This document shows, piece by piece, positions 50,325 to 61,100 of a DNA stretch of 64,000 nucleotides. A model generated the notes under the pieces. That model ran no database searches. It was not told the origin of the DNA and saw only the letters and a program-made list of their open reading frames with translations. The translations under genes were made by a program, and so were the position numbers. The stretch is from Vulcanisaeta distributa JCM 11216 (GTDB lineage Archaea; Thermoproteota; Thermoprotei; Thermoproteales; Thermocladiaceae), in assembly GCF_001315985.1 (NCBI RefSeq), contig NZ_BBBI01000005.1, positions 94,188 to 158,187 on the forward strand, in the 5' to 3' direction. Position 1 is the first letter of the stretch. Each line of letters opens with the position of its first letter.

Positions 50325-50512
50325 GAGATCCACCGTCAGAACAAGCACGTATTTGGAAAATTGAACAATAACGAACGAACAAAACCACAATACGTAACGA
50401 GAACCGTAGGAACAGACACGATTCATGAACGTCCATGAAAATTAACGTTCCAAGGAGAACCATAAAAGAATAAAGGTAATGCTTATAAATAACTTAATAA
50501 GCACACGTTCCG
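50325..50512 (+). promoter_or_regulatory. Leader of CRISPR array 2
   Basis: Boxes CCGTCAGAACAAGCACG (50333) and CCGTAGGAACAGACACG (50404) lie 71 nt apart, matching the array 1 and 3 leaders. TGCTTATAAA is about 35 bp before the first repeat. It starts 100 bp upstream of the divergent CARF-PIN gene, so the two promoters share this gap. Confidence 0.7.
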
Positions 50513-50829
50513 GAAGATTTCAATAGAATATTGAAAGTAGATTAGACAAGAATTATCTGCTTGCAGCAGGTCAGTGCAGCAGTGAGAAGATTTCAATAGA
50601 ATATTGAAAGCAATCCATGTATAAATTTGCTGTCCATTTGGATTATCACCTGGTTCAAGAAGATTTCAATAGAATATTGAAAGAAGCCCACACTTTGGGC
50701 ACCTCACTGAGAACCTATTGTTATACTCGGAAGATTTCAATAGAATATTGAAAGACCCATTGCGATTCCCCCCGTATCATTGTGGCTGCCTTGGTTTGAA
50801 GATTTCAATAGAATATTGAATATTGAAAG
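50513..50829 (+). CRISPR. CRISPR array 2: 5 repeats, 4 spacers
   Basis: Same 25-nt repeat as arrays 1 and 3, starts at 50513, 50586, 50659, 50730 and 50798. Spacers are 43-48 nt. The last repeat has its 3' end duplicated (GAATATTGAATATTGAAAG), seven bases longer than normal. No degenerate GAGGATTTC variants occur, so the array may be younger or truncated. Confidence 0.95.
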
Positions 50830-51073
50830 AACCTACTTTTCTTAACCACATTCTTAACCCTCGTAATACCATAGATGTGCGTCGCCATAAACGTCAAGCC
50901 TCATTTTCAACCTCTTTATTACATCCAACGAAACTGCATAACTTAGGCAGTGGCATACGGTCTCAACGCCGATCTATCGCATTTAATGTCTCTACCACGG
51001 TCTTGGCATCGCAATAGGCCCCCCCACGTTATTAAGGGCTCAGTTCAGAATTGTGAATAATTATTGATTGTGA
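50830..51073 (-). pseudogene. Possible gene remnant beside array 2
   Basis: Minus strand has short open pieces, YCDAKTVVETLNAIDRR then, in another frame, AVSLDVIKRLKMRLDVYGDAHLWYYEG, separated by stops. They might be one damaged gene or chance. No start or family motif. Otherwise I see nothing in this gap. Confidence 0.2.
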
Positions 51074-51727
51074 TCAGGTGATTACGGCCACATCGCCCTC
51101 CTTACTAATACGGCACCTGCTGCCTAGGTCATTTATTAGGTCATTAGAGTTTTTGTAGCGCCCACCTCTAAATGACATTATGAAATCCTTCAGATCCTCC
51201 CCCCCTATAAACGGTACTACGGGCTCGTTAAGAAGCCTAATGATTAAATGCGAGAGAGGTGATGGTGAATCACTAATGAATATTGCATGTATTGCACCAC
51301 ATGGATCAACTCTAACCCTCTGGAGTAATGTATTTTCAGGGCTTTCACGAATCACAAAGTAATGCAATGGGTATGGCGATAGTAAACCCATCGTCAGGCC
51401 TAAACCCAGTAATTTCCCGACCCATTCCTTAAATTTATCTTTAATAGCATCAATGTTGCTCTTAATGTAATCCTCAACATCACCTGTGATGTATATGTAA
51501 TCCTCCTTCACGAATTCCCTGAGGTAAAGCTGCATATAGGCAAATGGACTAAAAGGAACTAAGTTGATTAAATAGTCGCCATATTCGCCGAAGTAAAAAT
51601 CGTTTATTGTCAACTCACTCTTCTCTAGGTAAATACCAATATTTTTGAGAGCAATTATAAAGTTATTTATATCATTACCAATATTAATATTATTTATATT
51701 AAATTCAAACAGCATCATATATGACAC
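51074..51727 (-). CDS. Uncharacterised protein in an ATPase-linked trio
   Basis: 217 residues, unbroken, AT-rich and Asn/Ile-rich at the start (FEFNINNINIGNDINNFIIALKNIG). Contains LINLVPFSPFAYMQLYLREFV, DAIKDKFKEWVGKLLGLGLTMGLLSPYPLHYFVI, and ends SRCRISKEGDVAVIT. No membrane helix certain and no catalytic motif recognised. It overlaps the Cys-rich gene upstream by 13 bp and is last in the run ATPase, Cys-rich protein, this protein. Low G+C suggests acquisition from elsewhere. Confidence 0.55.
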   Translation of the reverse strand: MSYMMLFEFNINNINIGNDINNFIIALKNIGIYLEKSELTINDFYFGEYGDYLINLVPFSPFAYMQLYLREFVKEDYIYITGDVEDYIKSNIDAIKDKFKEWVGKLLGLGLTMGLLSPYPLHYFVIRESPENTLLQRVRVDPCGAIHAIFISDSPSPLSHLIIRLLNEPVVPFIGGEDLKDFIMSFRGGRYKNSNDLINDLGSRCRISKEGDVAVIT

Positions 51728-52221
51728 CCAATAAAATTGTAGGCATATTTACTTTTGATTTTATTTCTTATTTTATTTCTAATACTCATTTTGACGAGCA
51801 CAATAGTATTACCTTTTACTTTATTTATTATATTTTGTAATTCAACAGGATCGTTATATTTCATGTTATGAGTTCCACATTTGCAATCAACATTTATCCT
51901 TATTGAGCCATTAATAAGTATACATACGTCAGGCCAATTATATTGTCTTGATGGGTTACAGCAGGGTAATGCATCCTGCATCTGTAATTTATGGCAATCC
52001 ACACTTACATCTACCCTACATGCCGCAACGCTATCTATATTATTTATCGTGAAATTTTGCTTTAGATATTGTTTGAAATCCGCATCGCTTATCAAATCAT
52101 TACCATGAAATCCGCATAAATTGCCGCATTCCACATCATAGGCTTGGTTGATCCCTCTGAGGAACTTATCGCACGCATCATTAGCTATACCGCACTTAAT
52201 ACCTGGAGGCATGCTTATCAC
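51715..52221 (-). CDS. Cysteine-rich uncharacterised protein in an ATPase-linked trio
   Basis: 168 residues from GTG 52219-52221, overlapping the ATPase stop; ATG 52210-52212 is an alternative. About fourteen Cys: IKCGIANDACDKFL, VECGNLCGFHGND, AACRVDVSVDCHKL, ALPCCNPSRQYNWPDVCILI and NVDCKCGTHN. Pairs spaced like zinc ribbons or Fe-S sites are evident, with strands such as VCILINGSIRINVD between. I do not recognise the family. Translational coupling with the ATPase suggests they act together. Confidence 0.55.
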   Translation of the reverse strand: MISMPPGIKCGIANDACDKFLRGINQAYDVECGNLCGFHGNDLISDADFKQYLKQNFTINNIDSVAACRVDVSVDCHKLQMQDALPCCNPSRQYNWPDVCILINGSIRINVDCKCGTHNMKYNDPVELQNIINKVKGNTIVLVKMSIRNKIRNKIKSKYAYNFIGCHI

Positions 52222-53207
52222 GCTATCATGACCGCCAGCTCTCTCTTGAAGAGCTCTGATGATGATAAATCGACATATGACTTACCGTTCTCAATTACGT
52301 AGTACTTAAGTTTATTAATGGCTGAGTACTTAAGTACGAAGCGTTGTGGGTCTCGATAACTATTGGGAACTCGTAATCCCTGAACCTGGTTAATGCATCG
52401 TTTACGTAGTCCACGTGCAGTGATGCTTCGAAGTTCTCGATGAAGATTATGGGCGATCTTCCCCGCTTTCTTAAGTAATCCGCCAATGCTAGGGTTATGG
52501 ATATGAGCATCATCCTCTTAACGCCCTCCGCGATATTCCTATAGTGATGCCTCAAATCCTTAATGAATAGCTCGTCATGAAATTCAAAGTTAAACCCTGT
52601 CAATACCGAGAATACCTCATTCGCATTGCTCAGGATATCTTCACGGATTTCCATGAACCTGGACTCTTTAGACCCCAAATGCTCACTTGCACTAACTACC
52701 GCGTCAATGCCTTTATCGACTAAGTCCTTTACATAAATTTCAACATCATCATTAAGCCCAGGGACATTCAGCGGTATTAACTCATCATAAGTGATCCAAA
52801 GCAGCGGCATTTCCTCAATAACCATTCTCCCCAGCGAAACCTCACCCGAGAGGAAGCTTATTCATCAACTCCTCTTCCTTACTTTCCTTCTCACTCTCCT
52901 CAGTCTTCACAACCTTGACTTTTAAGGAATTATCATTAAGTAGTTCCATCGCTACCTCATAACTAATATTACCTACTTTTAGCAGTATCATTGATGCTTC
53001 CCCCCCGGAATCGCGGTTAATTAATTCCCTTAATTCGCCCACTAGGATCGTCTTGTTTGTCAGTAGTTTTATGGCGTACTTAAGGGCCCTCATGATCGTT
53101 GTCTTACCGGCATTATTAGGACCGTACAGCACGACTGGGCCATTAGCTAGCTCGATCTCGACACTCTTCAGGGATCCAATGTTTCTTAAGCTTAGGCTAA
53201 TCACCAC
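52218..53207 (-). CDS. AAA15/OLD-like ATPase (two frameshifts)
   Basis: ATPase of the SMC/RecF-like class. Walker A: VVLYGPNNAGKTTIMRAL near residue 28. Walker B: SPIIFIENFEASLHVDYV. The switch His is in VIETHNAFVLKY. The frame shifts near 52852 (NKLPSGEVSLGRMVIEEM) and 52335, then continues LKYSAINKLKYYVIENGKS to a stop at 52218-52220. About 328 residues, with an insert between the Walker motifs but no TOPRIM domain seen. Such ATPases drive several anti-phage systems with a nuclease partner. Here the partners are a Cys-rich protein and a 217-residue protein. Confidence 0.75.
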
Positions 53208-53242
53208 AAATTACTTAGATATAAATTTTAAGGTAATTAAGT

Positions 53243-54106
53243 TTATTTTACCTTGAATCTGCCGTAGCCTAAAGCCGTCTTAGCTCCGACACCCCTACTT
53301 AACGCGGACATAATTAACCTGGTGAATTCATCCTCGTGCAGGCGTTTTTACAGTCTGAACTTAAGTATACATAGTTACAGTGGCCACCACCGCACTTACT
53401 CAGTCTTTCCCTGAGCCTATTCTTAGCCACCAATATCACTATTCTGAACCCTACGCCCTTAGTTATTGTGGGTAATATCACGGGGGGGTTTGGGCTTGAC
53501 TCCGCCTCGCTTATTTCGCCATTAACCTCGCTGTAGTGTGGATTTACGATGTCTAGCGTTAATAGGCCTTTATTACCTGGGCATATGACTGGGTATGAAT
53601 CAAGTATTATTATTGCAGATGACTCAGCCTGAAGACCTAGGGCGTTTAGGCATGGGCTCTTATCACTGTAAGCCGCCGCCCTTACGGCGCCTTTAAGCGA
53701 TGATGATGGTATGTAGGGTAGGTTCCAGTATGGGTCCCAGGCAATGCCTGTTTCTAACACCTCCATGTACGGGTTTCTGAGCCTACGGCTAACCTACTGA
53801 TGATGACGTATGTCGAGTCTATTAACTCCTCATAACCTGCCTCTATAAATGCCCTCTTAACCTCATCAATATGATTATTAACGCGTTTCAATAACTCGTT
53901 TACACTATTGCATGAATATGCCTTAACAACCATCCTCATGAACCCTGCATCCTCTCATTGACAACATCCCTAACGTTAACCTCACCTCCACGATCCCGTC
54001 TCCTTAACTGGGCGGCGCAGTTGTTTATGTCACGTATACACTCAATAAATTCACGCCTAAGTTGACTAACTATATTGGTGTTGCTGGGTGTCATCGCTGT
54101 GGCCAT
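53243..54106 (-). CDS. cmr6: Cmr6, type III-B RAMP subunit (frameshifted)
   Basis: RAMP protein at the 3' side of the Cmr effector. Start taken at ATG 54104-54106 (MATAMTPSNTNIVSQLRREFIECIRDINN), overlapping the cmr1 stop. Breaks near 53945, 53757 and 53335 join a chain. It holds SRLAVGSETR, the Cmr6 strand GIAWDPYWNLPYIPSSSLKGAVRAAA, then LLTLDIVNPHYSE and VILPTITKGVGFRI. The C-terminal glycine-rich loop is GVGAKTALGYGRFKVK. About 287 residues. Last of the minus-strand cmr genes. Confidence 0.85.
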
Positions 54107-55343
54107 ACGCGGGTCACATTGATGCCCTGCTTCTTTACATAGTCCGTAAGTTCGTTTAACGCCGTACAGGTTGCGCCTATGATGTTCTGCTCATTAATAG
54201 CTATCCTCTGGCTGCCGGCGCTCTCCACGTTAGTTCCCTCGGCCAGTCAGCGGATATGAACACTGCTAAGTAGCTTTGTTTGCTGTGGACAGCTAATAAC
54301 ATTGGTGATGCCCTCCTGGTAACGTTCCCACGCATAATATAGCCTGTACCCCCCCTTTGCTCCCTGGGTAAGCCAAGCACCCAGGCTTCTAACCTATTTC
54401 TTAAGTCATCATTAATGAGTGGGTTCCCCCCCTTCAGTACCCTAGCCCTCTCAGGCCTTAGGAAAAAGTTATGGAGTATACTCAATGCGTCCCTACCTCT
54501 GTTTAATTCGAGGACTTGGAATGCATGTATACCGCCTACGTCGCCTAACCCGCACTTAGCATTGCCCTCCATGCACTTTGTGAAGTCCGCCTTCGAGACT
54601 ACCGGCATTGGCGGTAGTTCGCAAGCCCCCCCCTCTCCCTACGTGCCACGTTAGTGAACCTACGCCCACTAACCACACTACTCACGTACTTGATGACCTC
54701 ATCGATCACGTCATTGATTCGCCTCCCTGGGTCGAATAGCGAGGAGTACCTTCCGTAGACGCGCGTGATGTCTAGGCAGCCTAGACCCCTCCTACTGCCC
54801 TTACCGAGGCATGAAAGCCTTAGGGCTAGGCTTAATGCGCCGAGGGCCGCCTTTACGGCATCTTCGGATAAGCCGCATTTAATATGCTCATCGATTATTA
54901 TACGTGCGTTAAGCCTATCAACGTATTCAACCTCTCTACGGCCAAGCGTCAACAGCCTAACCCTCTGGAGGTTATCGCGGCCAACGTACCCACCAGTAGC
55001 CGTCCTTGGGGCGACCAAGCCCTGGAACTCAATGCTTATGCTGAAGCATGATGCCTTGGAACCCTCACCACCCGCATAACCGAGACCGAGGTCTAACCCA
55101 ACTATTTCTGAGATAGCCCTAACCTCGCCAGGGCTTGGCGCCTTAAGCACAGAGCCCTTGGAACCGCCGTGGAGAAACCCCCCCTGATTAAAGAGGGCAC
55201 CAGCACCAGGCCCTAGCCCACCAGCGCCAAAGGCCCTTAACCTCGCTGGGCCTTATTGGGTAGTCTTCATCAACCTTATTTGGGTCTGCGGACCCAGCCA
55301 GTAGTGGTGTTGCTAAATTGACCTCAAGCTCTACGTAAGGCAT
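54091..55343 (-). CDS. cmr1: Cmr1, type III-B RAMP subunit (frameshifted)
   Basis: Starts MPYVELEVNLATPLLAGSADP and RPSEVKGLWRWWARAL, the Cmr1 signature (RxSExKGxxRWWxR). Breaks near 55215 and 55160 lead into LKAPSPGEVRAISEIVGLDLGLGYAGG. GSRRGLGCLDI is the G-rich loop. Further breaks near 54603 and 54230 lead to a stop at 54091-54093. About 410 residues. It binds the crRNA 3' region in the Cmr complex. Overlaps cmr6. Confidence 0.83.
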
Positions 55344-55347
55344 TTAA

Positions 55348-55830
55348 TCACCCCCTAGACCTGATCGTGGCCTCAGCCAGCCTCTTAAGCCACTCGGCGA
55401 ACATGAGTAATTTATCGTCTGCCAATACTTCGGCATTAACGTCATTGAGTTGTCCTAAGACGTCTATGACGTTGTTGGCCTTGGTTATGACACCCAACTC
55501 CTTAAGCGCCCTGACTAGGCATATTCCGTAAAGCTCGTAGGCCTCCTTACTAACATTACCACTAACCTTCTTGAATATGTCGCGTAGAGGGTCATTACTA
55601 AGTGCATGGTTTAATTTCTCAAAGCCCGTCATACCTTTATCACTTGACTTGGATAGGATGAAGCTTAGGGTGTAGGTAATGCCGTTGTAGTATAGGTTAG
55701 CTATTTCATGCCTACACCTTGTCTTAAAACCGTCCATCACATCGCCATTGCTGCCGAATACATCTTTAATGGCTTCAATGCACTCAATCGCTAGGTCTAG
55801 GGCCTTATCCCTAACCTGGTTCGTTATCAT
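55348..55830 (-). CDS. cmr5: Cmr5, small helical subunit
   Basis: 160 residues from ATG 55828-55830 (MITNQVRDKALDLAIECIEAIKDVFG). Its ATG overlaps the cmr4 stop. All helical, with IANLYYNGITYTLSFILSKSSDKG and ALKELGVITKANNVIDVL, the usual Cmr5 (Cas11) pattern of two helical halves. It packs along the target RNA groove in the effector. Position between cmr4 and cmr1 supports the call. Confidence 0.8.
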   Translation of the reverse strand: MITNQVRDKALDLAIECIEAIKDVFGSNGDVMDGFKTRCRHEIANLYYNGITYTLSFILSKSSDKGMTGFEKLNHALSNDPLRDIFKKVSGNVSKEAYELYGICLVRALKELGVITKANNVIDVLGQLNDVNAEVLADDKLLMFAEWLKRLAEATIRSRG

Positions 55831-56831
55831 GGGGGGGCACCACCCGGGTACCACCAAAGCTTAACTAGGCCCTTGCCCACGGTCTCCTTACCTCCAAGCA
55901 TCAGTGAATTTATACTCCTTAATTCATTACATACATTACCTGGACTCTTAAGGCTCTCTAGGCTCTTCTTAAGTTGGTCATTGCTAATTCCATCCAGGGA
56001 TCTCCTAATGCCGCTGCATACTATCCCGGATACCATTATAGTGAACTGAGGTAAGTACTCCTCCTCCCATAAGGCACCGCTGACTACGGTTTTAGACTCA
56101 TAATTTAACCTAACCCTAGTCTGTATTACTAGGCCCCCCCTTCTAATAACCTCATTAATGTCATCATCACTGATGAATACGAGACCTGCCTGCGACACCT
56201 TATCCCCCCCAACGTCCTTTGGCAATGCACTTAGGAACAGCTTCATTGCGTCGGAATCAACCTTGGCGTTAAATTCCAACTCATTAATTACGGCTTTATT
56301 CCCCCCCATCAATACGCGGCCACTACTCACGAGAGCCACGCCACCACCGACGCTTGACCTCACCCTATCGATCAGCTTCATCAATGAATCCTTTAATTGA
56401 TTAAGTGCGTTATTATACTCAGTCAGGGCCTCCAGGTACGTTAGGTAGTAATTAAGTAGGTGCGGAGACGTTACGTACGTCCAGACACCCCCCCTCAATG
56501 ACCTAGCCGGTATTAGGAGGAGCCTAGCGTCCAGGAAGACAACTGAGGATGCGTAGTCGGAGACTTCTCGTGACCCGGCCTCGGGACCAAAGATCGCCCT
56601 AACCCGCTCCTTGCATGCCGTATCACCACCGCACCTAAGCGTTAGGTTGCTTCTGAAGACGCCCTTTAACCCGCTTGCCCATATGACCGGTATGCCGAAT
56701 TCATCGCGCTGGACTTGAAGATCTACTATCTCACCGCCTCTACCGCTTCCAGGGTGCGTCGGCGTTAATGAGTAAATGAATAGTAATTCAGAAATCCGCT
56801 GACTTACCGCCACCTGCTGTGCCTGGCTCAT
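55827..56831 (-). CDS. cmr4: Cmr4, backbone RAMP and target RNA nuclease
   Basis: 334 residues, unbroken. N-terminus LLFIYSLTPTHPGSGRGGEIVDLQVQRDEFGIPVIWASGLKGVFRSNL is the Cas7-like start. The Asp in GEIVDLQ is at the position that cleaves target RNA in Cmr4. The C-terminus has GGKETVGKGLVKLWWYPGG, the G-rich loop. GSGRGGE, VGGGV, MGGNK and VGGDK contain seven-base runs. First gene of the minus-strand cmr operon, divergent from cas10. Confidence 0.88.
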   Translation of the reverse strand: MSQAQQVAVSQRISELLFIYSLTPTHPGSGRGGEIVDLQVQRDEFGIPVIWASGLKGVFRSNLTLRCGGDTACKERVRAIFGPEAGSREVSDYASSVVFLDARLLLIPARSLRGGVWTYVTSPHLLNYYLTYLEALTEYNNALNQLKDSLMKLIDRVRSSVGGGVALVSSGRVLMGGNKAVINELEFNAKVDSDAMKLFLSALPKDVGGDKVSQAGLVFISDDDINEVIRRGGLVIQTRVRLNYESKTVVSGALWEEEYLPQFTIMVSGIVCSGIRRSLDGISNDQLKKSLESLKSPGNVCNELRSINSLMLGGKETVGKGLVKLWWYPGGAPP

Positions 56832-56923
56832 TGTATATTTCCTATATATTATGTTTTTAAAAGTGTTTTCCTTTTTCCTTAATGTTAATGCTTAAAAACA
56901 TTCATAAAAATGTAAATAACTTA
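56832..56923. promoter_or_regulatory. Divergent promoter of cmr4 and cas10
   Basis: 92-bp AT-rich gap with TATATATTATG and TTTTTAAAAG elements. These could serve as TATA boxes in both directions for the two halves of the type III-B locus. Confidence 0.4.
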
Positions 56924-59900
56924 ATGAGCGTTAATATTGAACAAGTGACCCGATACTTTGAGAGTAAGCTATACGTCTTAATGCATGATCCACCTGATAA
57001 GGCTTGGTTAATTATCAATGGGATCAATCACGTGAATAGGGCTAAGGAGCTTTACCAACGCCTTTTCCAAGGCACACCATTCGGTGGCGGTGTGCCTAAC
57101 CTAGAGTCTGATATGAGGATTATTAAGTCAGATAAATTGGCCTCATCATTTGATAGGTGGATTTTCCTAAAGCCTTCTCGATCCAACTACGTCTATAAAA
57201 GGATTAGACTACTCAACATATTTAACCCAAGCTACAGCTACGAAATCCCCCCCATGACTACAACAGTATTATTAATGAGGTTCGAGAATACGAGCAGGAT
57301 TTGAGACATGATGTGGATGTGGTTAATAAGCTTACCGACAAAGACCCCCCCAGGTCACTCTATAACTTCTTCTACGCCGCCTATGAGGCGTATTGGGTCA
57401 TGTATGGTTTACCGCCCAGCCCAGCTGACACTAGGCGCCAACGCATGACGTATTTGACCACGCCTACGCGTCCGTGATGATATCTAATTGGGTTAGTAGT
57501 AATGGTGAACTTATTGGAGGTTACTATGTTATTGGGGGATATTCCAAGCGTGCAGCAGTTTATATCGGCAAGTAGGAGGCTGGTGACCTTTGGGCCAGTA
57601 GCTGGGTCATATCAATGGTGATATGGCTAACGATATGGCCCCCCCTCGTGTGGCGCTTCGGACCTGACATATTAATTAGGCCAACCACCAGGTTGAACCC
57701 ACTATACTACGCATTCTTAGCAGCGTCACTAAGCCTTAATAGTGATGAGAGGGAGAATTCATGCAAAGTATTCAATAAGCTTGTCAACGTACTTAATAAT
57801 TATGAGAAACTTAGTGGCGAGTTAATCGACGTGCTTAAACGCCTAATGGGTGCCATTAACGTGTTCTTAACGGGTAAGCCCGGCAGTATTGATTCAGCTC
57901 TAGGCCTGCTTAAGGGCATAATGCAGGTAGCCTTCATTGGTGAATATTTCCAATTAATACTCCCTAGACGCACCCCTGAAGGTTATGAATTAACTAAAGA
58001 AGAGATAATCAATGAATTAAAAAGCAGCTTCAGTAATGCGCTTAACTGCATCCTAGATTCAGCCTTCAAACTATTGAACAATATAGGTAGTAACTATGAT
58101 TATGTGGTTGAACTAATTAAAAGCCTTAAGAGTGCAGGCTTGGTTGAGTTTAAGCTACCCCCCCTCAGGATAGGCGTATTGAGTATAGGGCCTAATTCCA
58201 GTGATGACATTAAGATAGGCGAGGTTTATTGTCCATTAAGCGATAAGACGCTGGTGGATCTAAAAATTAGTAATAATGATTGTCGTGAAATGTTCCTCTT
58301 CGACTACCTAATGACTAGTGATGAAGTTAGGAGGAAGATACGTGATGAGGAGGGGCGTAGATTGCCGACCATTGGTTCCTGGTTCGATAGTAATGGATCT
58401 CCGAGGATTGACTTAACCACGTACACCAGCACTAATGGCTGGATACCCAGTACATTAAACCCTGAGGTACCCGCAGTCATTAAGTTTGGGAAGATCATCA
58501 ACTCAAACCGCAACATATGTTATAATGAGGAGGCAACAGCCATGTTGAAGAAATTATCGCCAAGCTTGGGGGAAGGCCGTCGGCAGTAACTCAATAATAT
58601 GCGCACCTAGTAACGACCAGGCATTATCAACGCTGATGAGCGTCTTTAAGCCCGGCGAGGCGCTCAGCTCGGTAGACCTGGCTAAGAGGGTCATATACCT
58701 AGGCCTAGGGGCTCTCTTCAGCTGGGTAATGAGAAGGCGAGGTTCGAGAGCACGGAGGACGTTGCCGTCAGGTACCTATTCTCAATAAGCAGTCTCATTA
58801 AGAATATATTTAGTTTTGAGGATTGTGTCCAGATTTTTAAATATATTAATAGTAATCCACCCAGGGACATCGATAACATATGCCCGGAGAATATATGTGG
58901 CAATCCTGAGATCATTAGGAACGTTACTGAGGAATGCGTGGAGAAGGCGTTAACTAACATGGATTTGGTTAAGGATATATATAATATATATAATAAGTTG
59001 GCCCAAGACTCCGTCATAGATGATGTGTGTGGTTCAATCAGCGATGCGGAGTTAAAGAATAGGTGCATGGCTAATGTAGTTGGTAGGTTCTTGCAATTCC
59101 ACTTCACTTACGCCATAGTTAGGGGGGGCGATGGTGATTCTGTAGGCGACCTGCATGAAGGTCTCATTCCCGGCTACCTGGATGAGTTAATTAAGCTTTA
59201 CAATTCCATGCTTAACGATGATAAGTACGTTGATGGTGATTTGAACGAGTTCAGGAGTGACGTTGAAATGCAGGTAAAGGTGCTTCAAGAGATTAAGTGC
59301 TCAAAATACTTCACTAGGCCTAGGGATGGTTCCACGGCCGTTAGAATACCTATTTCACCAGCCTATAAATTCGCCATAACTCGGTCACTCATGGTTACTG
59401 CCCTTAAAGCCCTGTACAGGGCCATAGGGATGAATGTCATGCCCATATACATGGGCGGTGATGATATTGCAGCACTAGCGCCTATTGAAAATACATTTAG
59501 TTTCATTAATGAGATTAGGAAGATTTACTGGGGGGGGCTCGATAAGGGTTCGTTCTTCCACAGGGCAGGCGATTATGCGGTGCCGGCACTGGCGGTATAT
59601 GGGCAGAGCTACTCGGTAAGGTTTACACACATCCTTGATATATTCTCTTACGAATATGCCGAAGCCGGGGAAGCTTCTTAATGATTATGCTAAGGAGAGT
59701 GATTGGGGGGGCTCCTTTAAGAAGGATTCAATGGCCATAAGCGCCTCAAGAACTAGTCACATTTCAGTACTTCCAGTTAGGCCTAAGGGGATTGTGATTA
59801 GAAGTATTGAGGATTTGAAGAGACTAATGAGTTATGTTTATTCAGGCCTACTAAGCACTGGCGTGCCTAATGACTTTGATAGGTTTAAAGACATCTACAA

Positions 59901-60099
59901 CAAGGCTAAGTCTATGAATAAGGTAGACATTATGATTAACGTAATTAAACACGTTATTAACAATAATACGAGACTCGAGAGTGTCTTAAATGATTTGGTG
60001 GCCAGAGCTGAATGCAGCTTAAAGGAGTATGAGAAACATGGTGGTGACTATATACTTAATTTAATAAACTCCGTGAATATACTGAGGCGATTGCCATGA
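56924..60099 (+). CDS. cas10: Cas10 (Cmr2), large subunit with cyclase motif (many frameshifts)
   Basis: Signature protein of type III. ATG 56924 chosen; ATG 56882 is also in frame. The N-terminal HD-like region is LYVLMHDPPDKAW. Across breaks near 57250, 57350, 57435 and 57545 it reads PADTR, PTHDVFDHAYASVM, and the first palm GGDIPSVQQFISASRR, then DLWASSWVISM. The long middle has a short Cys pair region near CPLSDKT. Breaks near 58575, 58730 and 59660 follow. The second palm is MPIYMGGDDIAALAPIEN at 59440-59490, the active GGDD cyclase motif. Overlaps cmr3. About 1,060 residues. It should make cyclic oligoadenylate on target RNA binding. Confidence 0.9.
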
Positions 60100-61083
60100 T
60101 CCTCAACCTAACCATCAAGCCCATAGAGGCGCTTCAATTAACGAGAGGCACGGTCGGAGGTGTTGATGTATTCAGCGTAACTGAGACCTCGTATGCGCCA
60201 TTACCGACCACGATAATTGGGCTCTTGGCTAATGTGTATTGCGAGGTGTCAGGTGATTCAACACTATGTAACCTACCTAAGCAGAGCGACTGCCTGACCT
60301 CACTCAGGGAGGTTATTAATAAATTAGGCATTGAATATGTTTGGGGCCCGCTGATTAATGTGAGTGATAAGCAGTATTTCATTACTGAAGATAAGCTAAT
60401 TCCCCCCCTGGATAAAGCCGCTGATTACGTAAATGCGGTGGTTTACATGGCTGTAAGGATGAGTGCGTTAGCGGGATTCTTAATAATGAGCTGCTTATGT
60501 TTAAGACCATTGATAAGGTTGGCATAGCCATTGATAGGGAGGCCCGCACCGTTAGGCCGGGCTTCACGTATAGGCAGAGGTTCATTTGGCTGCGCAAGAT
60601 TAACGAGAGTGGCAGTGTTGAGACCGTCAGGGATTGGGGGGGCTATCAATATTTGATAAAGCTAGGGAAGGGGGGGGATGTGCTTAAGGGCGCTAGGGTG
60701 GTTATGAGGGTTGGTGGTGAGGGTAGGCAGGCCATTGTTGAGCTTGTTAGTGCGAGTGAGGATATACCAAGGGCCGAGACCGGCGGGGGGGTCACCTACG
60801 GCGTTGTACTAAGCCCGGTGGTTTTCGATGGCGATGCGCCATTCATCAATGTTGAACAGGTAGATAAGGATATAGAATTAGTGTATGGCCTACTCTCCGA
60901 AGGAGGTGTTAGGCAGAGGGTTATGACGGCATCCCTAGGGTTTAGTGAGGCTGCTAAGTGCAGGAGGCCTATATACCCGGCAATGCTCCGGGTACCGTGG
61001 TTAGGTTAAAGGTGCCGAGGACTCACGTGGGTTTGTTCACGAATTACGGCTATGGGTCAATACTCGCGGTAAGCGGTGTTTAG
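60096..61083 (+). CDS. cmr3: Cmr3, type III-B RAMP subunit (frameshifted)
   Basis: Cas5-like subunit that holds the crRNA 5' tag. Begins MILNLTIKPIEALQLTRGTVGG and LPTTIIGLLANVYCE, the Cmr3 pattern (PLDxLxFRxxxPF... and PxxxxGALR). A break near 60480 leads to IDKVGIAIDREARTVRPGFTYRQRFIWL, matching Cmr3 VGIxxDRxxxxVxxGxLY. Another near 60990 leads to VRLKVPRTHVGLFTNYGYGSIL and the stop at 61081-61083. About 328 residues. Its ATG overlaps the cas10 stop. Confidence 0.83.
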
Positions 61084-61100
61084 GAATCTTAAATTTAAAG

